This document shows, piece after piece, positions 1-7,200 of a stretch of 64,000 nucleotides of DNA; positions within the stretch are counted from its first letter, which is position 1, and the number at the start of each line of letters is the position of its first letter. The stretch is taken from positions 122,313-186,312 of IMG/VR virus record IMGVR_UViG_3300037336_000025. One strand, given 5' to 3'. The notes beneath the pieces were generated by a model. The model saw only the letters and a program-made list of their open reading frames with translations, had not been told where the DNA came from and ran no database searches. Made by a program: the position numbers and the translations under genes. The DNA comes from a virus.

Positions 1-1
1 G

Positions 2-1729
2 ATAACAATAACCAACTCAACACCAGCGACTCTTTACTATTGGTGTTCTAACCATTTAGTTATGGGAAATGCCATATCAGTAGCAGATCCAGGATCAGGT
101 GGAATTGCTAATATAACCCCAGGTAGTGGCATTTCTGTAGCAGTAGTTGATAATGTAACTACTGTGACTAATACAGGTGTATTAGATATTCAAGCTGCCG
201 CAGGGATTGCAGTTTCTGAAACCGCAGGTGCATTTACGGTATCTAATACAGGAGTGTTAAGCATTACTGCAGGTACCGGAATCACACTAACTACTAATCA
301 AGGAGTAGTTACTATAAATTCTTCTGCTGCCGCAGGCGACTTAATTTTCTCTACTAACACTATAGATTTGTCAACAGGCAGCAGTATATCCTTTTTAACC
401 GATGTAAGTTTTTCAGCAGATGTGGAAATAGGCAGCGAAATCGTATTTGGGGACGGTAGTAGACAAAGCACAGCAACGTTAGTAGGGCCGCAAGGCGATG
501 AAGGCCCTCCTGGTCCTACAGGTAGCGGCGCAGGCGATGTTAGCTCAGTAAATGGCGGCTATGCAGATAACAACCTTGTCCGGTACAACGGTGTATCCGG
601 TACATCTATACAAACTAGTTTGGCTTCTATCAGCGATACTGGAATATTATCAGCAACATCATTCAGCGGTATAGGAACAAGTCTAACGGCATTAAATGCT
701 AGCAACTTAGCAAGTGGTACAGTTCCTAATGCTAGATTTCCTGCTACGCTGCCTGTTGCCAGCGGAGTAAACTTAACAGCATTAAATGCTAGCAACTTAG
801 CAAGTGGTACTATGCCAGATGCTAGATTCCCTGCTACGCTTCCAGTAGTAAGCGGAATAAACTTAACAGCATTAAATGCTAGTAACTTAGCAAGTGGTAC
901 TGTGCCAGTTTTGAGGTTAGGCACTGCTGGAACTAGAGATACTACCACGTTCTTGAGAGGCGATAATACTTGGACAACCGTAGCTGGCGGTGGCGCACAA
1001 TCAGATAGTTTTGCAACAATAGCAGTAGCAGGACAGACTAGTGTTGCAGCAGATTCAGCTACTGATACGTTAACACTAGTCGCTGGCACCGGTATCAGTA
1101 TAACTACAGATGCAGGCACAGACACTGTGACTATTACTAACAGTTCTAGCTCTGCTAATGCTTTTGCAACTATTGCAGTTACCGGACAAAATGATGTAGT
1201 AGCAGATAGTGCTACTGATACGTTAACGATCTCCGCTGGTACAGGTATTAGCATAACTACAAATGAGAGTACAGACACAGTAACTATTACAAGTACAGTA
1301 GCCTCTGGAGCCACTGCATTTACAGGATTAAGCGATTCGGCCGGCGCAACTATAGATCAAATCTACTTACCAGCAATGACAATGTTGTTAGTAACAAATA
1401 ACGGAGCATCGGCATATAGATTTGATCAATACGGATCTACTGATAACCCAACAGTATATGCAATTACAGGAATGACTATTGCTTTTAATTTAAATGTAAG
1501 CGGCCATCCTTTCCTAATACAAACACCAAGCGGTATAAATTATAATACTGGATTAATTCATGTATCAACTGGTGGTACAGTATCAACTGGAACTAATGCA
1601 CAAGGTAAGGTTTCTGGAACATTATATTGGAAAGTACCATCGGACATATCAGGTGGATACCGATATCAGTGTAGCGTACACGGCTCAATGGTAGGGCTGA
1701 TTACTGTTAAAACTATCTCTACTCTTTAA
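2..1729 (+). CDS. Repetitive tail-fibre-like structural protein, 5' end outside window
   Basis: The reading frame is open to the left edge; the first in-frame ATG (62) lies inside the protein because the codons before it encode YYWCSNHLVMG, a motif that recurs at the C-terminus as YQCSVHGSMVG. This Y-x-C-x-x-H-x-x-M pattern resembles cupredoxin-like domains in aquatic phage virion proteins. Between the two copies lie Gly/Ser/Thr-rich beta-type repeats (AGTGISITT...DTVTITN twice), a short collagen-like stretch (GPQGDEGPPGPTG, about residue 142) and three 30-residue repeats. It is probably a fibre or adhesin displayed on the virion. It converges on gp15. The product name is inferred from composition and repeats. 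Confidence 0.7.
   Translation: MTITNSTPATLYYWCSNHLVMGNAISVADPGSGGIANITPGSGISVAVVDNVTTVTNTGVLDIQAAAGIAVSETAGAFTVSNTGVLSITAGTGITLTTNQGVVTINSSAAAGDLIFSTNTIDLSTGSSISFLTDVSFSADVEIGSEIVFGDGSRQSTATLVGPQGDEGPPGPTGSGAGDVSSVNGGYADNNLVRYNGVSGTSIQTSLASISDTGILSATSFSGIGTSLTALNASNLASGTVPNARFPATLPVASGVNLTALNASNLASGTMPDARFPATLPVVSGINLTALNASNLASGTVPVLRLGTAGTRDTTTFLRGDNTWTTVAGGGAQSDSFATIAVAGQTSVAADSATDTLTLVAGTGISITTDAGTDTVTITNSSSSANAFATIAVTGQNDVVADSATDTLTISAGTGISITTNESTDTVTITSTVASGATAFTGLSDSAGATIDQIYLPAMTMLLVTNNGASAYRFDQYGSTDNPTVYAITGMTIAFNLNVSGHPFLIQTPSGINYNTGLIHVSTGGTVSTGTNAQGKVSGTLYWKVPSDISGGYRYQCSVHGSMVGLITVKTISTL
681..900 (+). repeat. 90-bp in-frame tandem repeat
   Basis: The core ttaaatgctagcaacttag ends its copies near 720, 810 and 900, giving a 30-residue period (core LTALNASNLASGT). 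Two full copies and one partial copy are present. They lie in frame inside the fibre-like gene and probably form a beta-structured shaft. Confidence 0.85.
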
Positions 1730-1741
1730 ACTTTAGAATTA

Positions 1742-3172
1742 TTACCCGTTAACTATTCCCCAGTATCCTGGAGCGTACTCGCCTTCAAATGCTTTCATCC
1801 ATTGAGTACCGTCCCAGCGATATTGGATACCTGTACGATAGTTTTGAATATAAGTTGGAACAGTAGCAGTAGCAGGATCCCAAACTTCAACCCAGTTAGT
1901 GCCGTTCCATTCAATAATACTGTTGGCTTTGATAACTGGGTCACTAAGGTCGAGATTCTTCCAGCCATCGGGTCCATCTGCATTTGCACTATTAGGATTG
2001 ACATCGTCTAACATTAGATATCTAATCTCAGGTATATTTGCCTGTCCGTTAAATGTAGTAACAGGATTGAATCTATAAGGATCAATGATTGCATCTACAT
2101 AAGTTTTGCCTGCAATAACAGTATTAGAAATTTGGTTAGGATCGTCTGCAAACGACACAGTTAGAATAGTTGGATCAGTAGGGTTAATATCAAATGTGCC
2201 TACCATGTCAAAGCCGCTAGCCTGCTTAAAGAAAATATGGTCTCCAGCTTTAAACCCACCGGTAGCTGATAACAAACTATTCCAATCAACTGGTTCACCT
2301 AACTTGAATGCTTTTTGATCTAACCCTTGTGCAATAACAGCAGCACCTGGATTGACTAGTGTAAGATCGTAAATATTATCACTGATATTACCAGTATTAG
2401 ATTTAAACAATAGTACACGAAAGCGCAACGGATTAGTCTGGAAAGATCCCTTATCCCGATTAAATGCTAAATCTTCAAGATTAACAATATCACCGGCTTC
2501 TGTGAACACATTAGCAATAACTGATCTAACCACGCCTAACTTCTTGACCTTGGCTGGCGGAGATAACCATATAGGCATATCAAACTCAACAGAACAAATG
2601 TCAATGTCACTGTCAGTGCCTTGTGGTATTGTTCTAGAACTAAAATTAGTTGTCTTTATATTTAGAACGCTTAAACTAGTCCAATCAATATAGTTGTCCG
2701 TTGTTTGTAACTCAAGACTAGGATTAAACAATACCATAATCTGTTCAAATAATTGTAACTTTTGATCAGTGTTACTGGTCCAGATGTCTGCTTTCATAGA
2801 CAGTGTGAACGGAGTAGGCATTAGCCGTTCGACGGTATAGTTGCCGCCTTGTGCATTTTGATAATCAATTGTACCGTCGATATCGTCATATCTACGTTCT
2901 CTAATATTAACCTTACTAACAAACGTAGCATCACTCATCCGACTCATATCCATGTCAACGCCACTGATATAACAGGCAATGCGAGGAACGGTAGACATTT
3001 TGTTTTCGCTGTTATCTTTAATAATACTAGCAACTTGCCTGGTCATATCTCCGTACAGCACCGGAACACTTAATTGATTGCCTTCTCCGTCTTGATACTT
3101 AAATCCTATAAACACACGCATGAATTGCGTTACATATCGTCTTATTTGTCCGTCATAAAAATAGTCGATGAT
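1742..3172 (-). CDS. gp15: Tail sheath stabilizer/completion protein, gp15-like, apparent ATC start
   Basis: T4 gp15 caps the tail at the sheath-neck junction. Similarity to T4 gp15 is recognisable at the N-terminus (IDYFYDGQIRRYVTQF against the T4 Y-F-Y...RRY pattern), then VPVLYGD, a PRI motif, and LQLFEQIMVLFNPSL, which matches the gp15 segment before the cysteine-poor core. The C-terminal part is longer than in T4 (about 476 aa against 272). The first ATG (3121) would remove 17 conserved codons. No ATG, GTG, TTG or CTG lies between the in-frame stop at 3187 and 3121. The ATC at 3172-3170, overlapping the preceding stop as TAATC, is where a start ATG would be expected. The upstream neighbour is an inserted endonuclease gene. 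Confidence 0.72.
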   Translation of the reverse strand: MIDYFYDGQIRRYVTQFMRVFIGFKYQDGEGNQLSVPVLYGDMTRQVASIIKDNSENKMSTVPRIACYISGVDMDMSRMSDATFVSKVNIRERRYDDIDGTIDYQNAQGGNYTVERLMPTPFTLSMKADIWTSNTDQKLQLFEQIMVLFNPSLELQTTDNYIDWTSLSVLNIKTTNFSSRTIPQGTDSDIDICSVEFDMPIWLSPPAKVKKLGVVRSVIANVFTEAGDIVNLEDLAFNRDKGSFQTNPLRFRVLLFKSNTGNISDNIYDLTLVNPGAAVIAQGLDQKAFKLGEPVDWNSLLSATGGFKAGDHIFFKQASGFDMVGTFDINPTDPTILTVSFADDPNQISNTVIAGKTYVDAIIDPYRFNPVTTFNGQANIPEIRYLMLDDVNPNSANADGPDGWKNLDLSDPVIKANSIIEWNGTNWVEVWDPATATVPTYIQNYRTGIQYRWDGTQWMKAFEGEYAPGYWGIVNG

Positions 3173-3720
3173 TATACAGTAGCGTTAGCCACAGCCTCCT
3201 TAGTTAACCACACTCTTTTACCATCTATAACTTTCCAAGTTTTTCCAGTATAGTGCTGTGCTTTTAAATGTGCTTCTCGTTTTTTTTGTTTATTTTCTTC
3301 GGAACAGATTTTTCCTTTCATAGGCCCGCCATCTTTCCTTTTCCATCCGCTATCTCTTCCTTCTAATCTTCTCTGTAAATGAGCAGCTTTTTGAGCATCA
3401 CTCATCCGTTGTTTACTCTCTTCAGAATGTAGCTTGTTGCCGCCTGCTTGTCGAATATTAAACCCATTGTTAATAGAATCGTATTGATTCACATATTTTT
3501 CCTCTAACAAGTTTAATTCTTCCAACGATTTCGCTTCTGCAATAACTTCAAATATAAATGATTCTGATCCGTATTTTTTTAAAGCATTGTGAAAGTGATA
3601 TGTTCTTGGAGTATTCCTACTATCGGCAATATGTTCAAGCCGACGCCGATTTGGATTTTGTATAGTTTGCCCTATATACGCTCTTCCGCTTTCGGTATGT
3701 ATAAATTTATAGATATACAT
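3172..3720 (-). CDS. GIY-YIG homing endonuclease between gp14 and gp15
   Basis: The N-terminus MYIYKF...GRAYIGQT is a GIY-YIG nuclease signature with the following R and the E of the catalytic fold (LLEEKYVNQYDS). Downstream come NUMOD3-like basic helices (SEESKQRMSDAQKAA, SEENKQKKREAHLKA) expected to bind DNA. The gene is 182 aa and is wedged exactly between two tail genes: its ATG overlaps the gp14 stop (TAATG) and its own stop overlaps the gp15 start (TAATC). It is free-standing, not inside an intron. It probably spreads by cutting the gp14/gp15 junction of related phages, which is inferred from position only. Confidence 0.85.
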   Translation of the reverse strand: MYIYKFIHTESGRAYIGQTIQNPNRRRLEHIADSRNTPRTYHFHNALKKYGSESFIFEVIAEAKSLEELNLLEEKYVNQYDSINNGFNIRQAGGNKLHSEESKQRMSDAQKAAHLQRRLEGRDSGWKRKDGGPMKGKICSEENKQKKREAHLKAQHYTGKTWKVIDGKRVWLTKEAVANATV

Positions 3721-4985
3721 TATACATCCGCCTGTGGTCTAAGCGCCTTGCTAAGGCTTTGTTTCTCTTCAACAGTATGCCCGTCGATGACTGCTGTATT
3801 TGTATTGTTAATAAATGTACCTTTCTGTGTTTGACGAACATCTTTACCTTCAAATGTATCGCCAACTCCAGTATCGCTAGCACCTAGATTGTTCATAGTC
3901 ATACGCTGTATATCTTCCATCTTAACCCATCTTGTTCCGTTGAACCTAAACAGTCTGTTAGGCATGTAATCTTTTCTTAGGCAATACTGTCCGTCTACGC
4001 CTGACAGTGGAAATGCAATGCCAGCAGTAAACGGCGCACCGTTTGAAGGAATGCCATCTCCTGTTAGGTAACCTTGGTAGCCATTGCCCTTGGCAGTTTG
4101 TAACATTGTGCTGGCTGTTGGCCCAACATATATTGGGTCGTTGTTGGCATCAAACAACAAGTTGCCATCAGCATCAGTGGCCTGGGTTTGCAAGCTAGCA
4201 TCAATAGTTTCATTGTCAACAGTTACGAGATCAGCATTTCCGTTTTCATCCAGTTGAACAGTCCAGAATTTAGTAGTATCGTATCCGCTCTTAGGAGCAT
4301 CTGCTTCTGCTTGGTTAAGAACTGCTTGGGTAATCTGCATTTCTTTTTCATACGTAGACATAATGTCACGTAAGGTAGTGGTAGTATCGTTACCATCTCC
4401 GTCAGCGAGACCGTTGAGAATGTCTTTAAATTCTTGACTGTCTACTAGTGGTTTACATTTAGCACGATATAGGTGCGGATACCAAGTTACTGAATATCCT
4501 TCCGCTGCACGATTGACTTCCTCAACAACGTAAAAACGTTTTAGAGCAAACTGCAAATCGTTAAGTGCATACTCGTCTTTTAAGTGCGGTAGCTCAATTA
4601 CATCGCCCGACATAATTTTACGTCCAAGTTTTTCGACAGTATCGTTAATATGAAACGTCATGAATACTGTGTCATTTTGTAGAAATAGACCAAACTGACT
4701 TAGGTTAAAGTCAATGTCTTGAATATTATAAACACCTCGCAGCCTATATATATCCGGATCATACTTGCGATCTCTATTTTCTAAGAATAGTAAATCTTGT
4801 ATTTGTAAAGGATTGTCTGTGGTATATGCAGGAGTTGTCGGAGTAACTTCACTGCTAGAACCAGGTCCTATATACTTGTGAACAAGTACATCGACTCCGC
4901 CGACTTGGAACATTTCCCAAACGGTTTTATCGATGAATTTAAAATCATTGCCCTTTTGGGCGCGGTAGAGGCTTAATCTTGGCAT
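3720..4985 (-). CDS. gp14: Neck protein gp14-like
   Basis: The neck proteins gp13 and gp14 join the filled head to the tail. The start MPRLSLYRAQKGNDF with FQVGGVDVLVHKYIGP, and later FGLFLQNDTVFMTF, follow the gp14 pattern. Position between gp13 and gp15 supports the call. The C-terminal part (about residues 250-421) is longer than in T4 and is Asn/Asp/Thr rich. I prefer the ATG at 4985 to the upstream one at 5042, because a GGTAAATA late-promoter box ends four bases before 4985 and the longer form would overlap gp13. Confidence 0.7.
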   Translation of the reverse strand: MPRLSLYRAQKGNDFKFIDKTVWEMFQVGGVDVLVHKYIGPGSSSEVTPTTPAYTTDNPLQIQDLLFLENRDRKYDPDIYRLRGVYNIQDIDFNLSQFGLFLQNDTVFMTFHINDTVEKLGRKIMSGDVIELPHLKDEYALNDLQFALKRFYVVEEVNRAAEGYSVTWYPHLYRAKCKPLVDSQEFKDILNGLADGDGNDTTTTLRDIMSTYEKEMQITQAVLNQAEADAPKSGYDTTKFWTVQLDENGNADLVTVDNETIDASLQTQATDADGNLLFDANNDPIYVGPTASTMLQTAKGNGYQGYLTGDGIPSNGAPFTAGIAFPLSGVDGQYCLRKDYMPNRLFRFNGTRWVKMEDIQRMTMNNLGASDTGVGDTFEGKDVRQTQKGTFINNTNTAVIDGHTVEEKQSLSKALRPQADV

Positions 4986-4989
4986 ACTA

Positions 4990-4997
4990 TATTTACC
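4990..4997 (-). promoter_or_regulatory. T4-type late promoter for gp14, leaderless spacing
   Basis: On the minus strand GGTAAATA is followed by TAGT and then ATG (4 bases). It is back to back with the gp13 late promoter. Confidence 0.6.
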
Positions 4998-5002
4998 GTA
5001 AC

Positions 5003-5010
5003 GATAAATA
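5003..5010 (+). promoter_or_regulatory. T4-type late promoter for gp13, leaderless spacing
   Basis: GATAAATA is followed by five bases and then the gp13 ATG. With the usual T4 late spacing, transcription would begin at the A of ATG. Confidence 0.65.
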
Positions 5011-5015
5011 CTTGT

Positions 5016-5771
5016 ATGAGCCAAATAGATATTACCAAACAAAGCGTTTACGACTACTGTAAAGCCATGCTGGGTGACGGCATGATTGATATAGAGCTAG
5101 ATCCTATCCATTACGAAACTGCGCTAACACGCAGTTTAGCAGTATTTCGACAACGTGCAGATAATGCTGTTGAAGAAAGTTACATCTTTTTGAATCTTGA
5201 AGAAGATCAAAACGAGTATATTTTGCCAAAAGAAATACAGGTTGTCCGACAGATTTATCGTAGAACTATTGGTTCGCGCACAGGCGGAGGAAGCGGCGGT
5301 ACCGTATTTGAACCGTTTAACTTAGCCTACACAAATACCTATTTGTTATCATCAACAAACATGGGTGGGCTAGCAACATACGAACTGTTTGCAGGCTATC
5401 AAGAAATGGTTGGTAAGATGTTTGGATCTTTTATTAACTTTAATTGGAATCCACAAAACCGTAAACTAACAATTCATCAACGTCCTCGCACTCAAGAGTC
5501 AGTTATGTTGTTGGTTTATAACGTTAAACCTGATCACGCAATTATCGAAGATACGTATGCAGGACAATGGATTAAAGATTACACCCTTGCTAATTGCAAA
5601 ATGATGCTTGGTCAAGCCCGTGAAAAGTTTGCCAGCATTGCAGGTCCGCAGGGCGGCACAGCGCTTAACGGGGCAGCAATGAAAGCTGAAGGACAATCTG
5701 ATATGGATAGACTAAGTGAAGACCTTAAGACTGGTATTACTACACAAGGTTGGGGATGGGTGATCGGATAA
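5016..5771 (+). CDS. gp13: Neck protein gp13-like
   Basis: 251 aa. Recognisable gp13 features are the N-terminal QSVYDYCKAMLGDGMIDIEL, the segment NEYILPKEIQVVRQIYR and the C-terminal TLANCKMMLGQAREKFASI. gp13 forms the neck with gp14, which is encoded divergently next door, and closes the portal after packaging. No Shine-Dalgarno sequence precedes the start; a late promoter box lies five bases upstream instead. The stop overlaps the next start (TAATG), so the small protein downstream is probably translationally coupled. Confidence 0.85.
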   Translation: MSQIDITKQSVYDYCKAMLGDGMIDIELDPIHYETALTRSLAVFRQRADNAVEESYIFLNLEEDQNEYILPKEIQVVRQIYRRTIGSRTGGGSGGTVFEPFNLAYTNTYLLSSTNMGGLATYELFAGYQEMVGKMFGSFINFNWNPQNRKLTIHQRPRTQESVMLLVYNVKPDHAIIEDTYAGQWIKDYTLANCKMMLGQAREKFASIAGPQGGTALNGAAMKAEGQSDMDRLSEDLKTGITTQGWGWVIG

Positions 5772-6109
5772 TGAAAGCTAATGAATTTATTTTTGAAGAT
5801 GACGAAGAGTTATATACTGAAACTGCTAAAATGGTTTGGGGTGTTGGCAAGCACACTGCTCGTGGCGGCACAACTAAATTAAAATTCCGTTGTTCATCAG
5901 GACCAAGGAAGAGCCGACAAGTTAGTCATCCATCAAAATGCCACCAGCCTATGGATATGGCACAGGCCCAGAAGATGAAAACTACTAGAGCACGTACTGC
6001 TCCTCAAGCAGCTAGAAGAACTCAAAGAACTAAATCTATCAATACTGCAAGTGTATTAGCTAATAGATTGAACACTAACAAACCAAAACAACCAAAACCT
6101 TATAGATAG
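5771..6109 (+). CDS. Small basic protein downstream of gp13, function unknown
   Basis: 112 aa. The acidic N-terminus MKANEFIFEDDEE is followed by a very basic segment with FRCSSGPRKSRQVSHPSKC and many Arg/Lys to the end. The two Cys and one His might bind metal. The start at 5771 is chosen because it overlaps the gp13 stop (TAATG). The position among neck genes suggests a virion or DNA-associated protein. I recognise it only as a type seen in other T4-like aquatic phages. Confidence 0.7.
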   Translation: MKANEFIFEDDEELYTETAKMVWGVGKHTARGGTTKLKFRCSSGPRKSRQVSHPSKCHQPMDMAQAQKMKTTRARTAPQAARRTQRTKSINTASVLANRLNTNKPKQPKPYR

Positions 6110-6110
6110 G

Positions 6111-6139
6111 TTGACCCTATATCATTATTATAGTATAAT
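6111..6139 (+). promoter_or_regulatory. sigma70-type early promoter for gp1
   Basis: TTGACC, 17 bases, TATAAT. A leader with AGGAGA precedes the ATG at 6159. Confidence 0.75.
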
Positions 6140-6158
6140 TGTCGTATAGGAGATAGTT

Positions 6159-6812
6159 ATGATTATAGGTGTATGCGGGTTTATTGGCAGTGGTAAAGAT
6201 ACCGTTGCAGATTACTTACAAAACTTCCACGAATTTAGACGAGAGAGCTTTGCATCAACTCTTAAAGATGCAGTGGCAGCAGTATTTGGTTGGGACCGAA
6301 CTATGCTAGAAGGTCGTACTAAGGAAGCTCGCGAATGGCGAGAACAAGTAGATCCGTGGTGGGCAACTCGCCTAGCAATGCCTACACTAACTCCTCGTTG
6401 GGTTCTCCAATATTGGGGTACAGAAGTATGCCGCAAAGCATTCCATGACGATATCTGGATCGCTAGCTTGGAAAACAAACTCCGTCTAAGTAAAGATAGT
6501 GTAGTAATTAGTGATTGTAGATTTCCTAATGAAATTCAAAGTATTCGAAATGCAGGTGGTAAGATTGTCTGGGTACAACGTGGAGAATTACCTGATTGGT
6601 ATCAAGTGGCTCTCGACGCAAACACAGGCCGCAATTATGCAATTCAAGAATTAAAGATGCGAAAAATTCATGCTAGTGAAACAGCATGGGTGGGCACAGA
6701 CTTTGACGCTGTTCTAGACAACAATCATACTATTGACGCATTGTACAAGCAGGCCGCTTCAATAGTCAGCGATGAGGTCACCCTGCTTCCAGGCAATTCC
6801 TTCTTTGCCTAG
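6159..6812 (+). CDS. gp1: Deoxynucleoside monophosphate kinase, gp1-like
   Basis: 217 aa. The P-loop is GFIGSGKDT (residues 7-15), followed by FASTLKDAVAAVFGWDR, the LQYWGTEVCR segment and VVISDCRFPNEI, all typical of T4 gp1-type dNMP kinase. It phosphorylates dNMPs to dNDPs for phage DNA synthesis. It has its own sigma70 promoter and a good Shine-Dalgarno (AGGAGA), unlike the leaderless genes nearby. The last 18 codons overlap the 3' end of a convergent HNH endonuclease gene, so the C-terminus (VTLLPGNSFFA) may have been altered by that insertion. Confidence 0.9.
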   Translation: MIIGVCGFIGSGKDTVADYLQNFHEFRRESFASTLKDAVAAVFGWDRTMLEGRTKEAREWREQVDPWWATRLAMPTLTPRWVLQYWGTEVCRKAFHDDIWIASLENKLRLSKDSVVISDCRFPNEIQSIRNAGGKIVWVQRGELPDWYQVALDANTGRNYAIQELKMRKIHASETAWVGTDFDAVLDNNHTIDALYKQAASIVSDEVTLLPGNSFFA

Positions 6813-7094
6813 TACTTGAGCACAGTTACAGCAAACAGTTTTTAGATTGTTAGGACGGCAGTTGTTTAAATTACCGTCTACGTGAAATACTCTAAACACT
6901 TCTTTATGCGGTGATCGAAACCCGCACTTATCGCATTGCAACTTTATCTGATACCCTGCTCTAACCCAGCGGGGTATTCCATGACCAATTCCGTTGGACA
7001 TGCAGATTTCACAGAGACTTCGGTAGTATACTCTGTCATTTTTCTTGTAATTTACTGCTTTAGGGCGATATCCGCACTTGCAAAGTGGTCTCAT
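6759..7094 (-). CDS. HNH homing endonuclease, convergent with gp1
   Basis: 111 aa. Zinc-binding cysteine pairs (CKC, CEIC, CDKC, CCNC) surround an HNH core FHVDGNLNNCRPNNLKTVC, in which H, N and N are the catalytic pattern. This is the usual organisation of small phage HNH endonucleases. Its 3' end overlaps the end of gp1 by 54 bases. No homing site or recoded copy of gp1 was recognised next to it. Confidence 0.85.
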   Translation of the reverse strand: MRPLCKCGYRPKAVNYKKNDRVYYRSLCEICMSNGIGHGIPRWVRAGYQIKLQCDKCGFRSPHKEVFRVFHVDGNLNNCRPNNLKTVCCNCAQVLGKEGIAWKQGDLIADY

Positions 7095-7158
7095 AAAAAT
7101 ACTTAGCCTTTTCTGCCCCTTTTTCAGGGGTTATAACGGACTATTTTTCCTGCATTCA

Positions 7159-7166
7159 GGTAAATA
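7159..7166 (+). promoter_or_regulatory. Late promoter candidate for gp18
   Basis: GGTAAATA; gp18 begins 34 bases later and has a normal Shine-Dalgarno (CAGGAGAATA). Confidence 0.5.
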
Positions 7167-7200
7167 CTTTGAGTAAACTATTACCAGGAGAATAGGGAAT

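Noticed and set aside
559-1314. 251-codon minus-strand open frame
   Set aside because: It is the antisense of the low-complexity Thr/Ala/Gly fibre repeats and has no protein-like motif; codon symmetry of the repeats explains it.
3720-3760. Search for a gp15-start or gp14-end fossil around the GIY-YIG gene at 3172-3720
   Set aside because: Only the short GTATAAT match at the two borders was seen, too little to claim a recoded copy as for the other three endonucleases.
7116-7130. CCCCT/AGGGG hairpin upstream of gp18
   Set aside because: Only five base pairs and no T run on either strand, so not called a terminator.
7095-7160. Search for a copy of the gp1 3' end beyond the HNH gene
   Set aside because: No translated match to the gp1 C-terminus was found on either strand.
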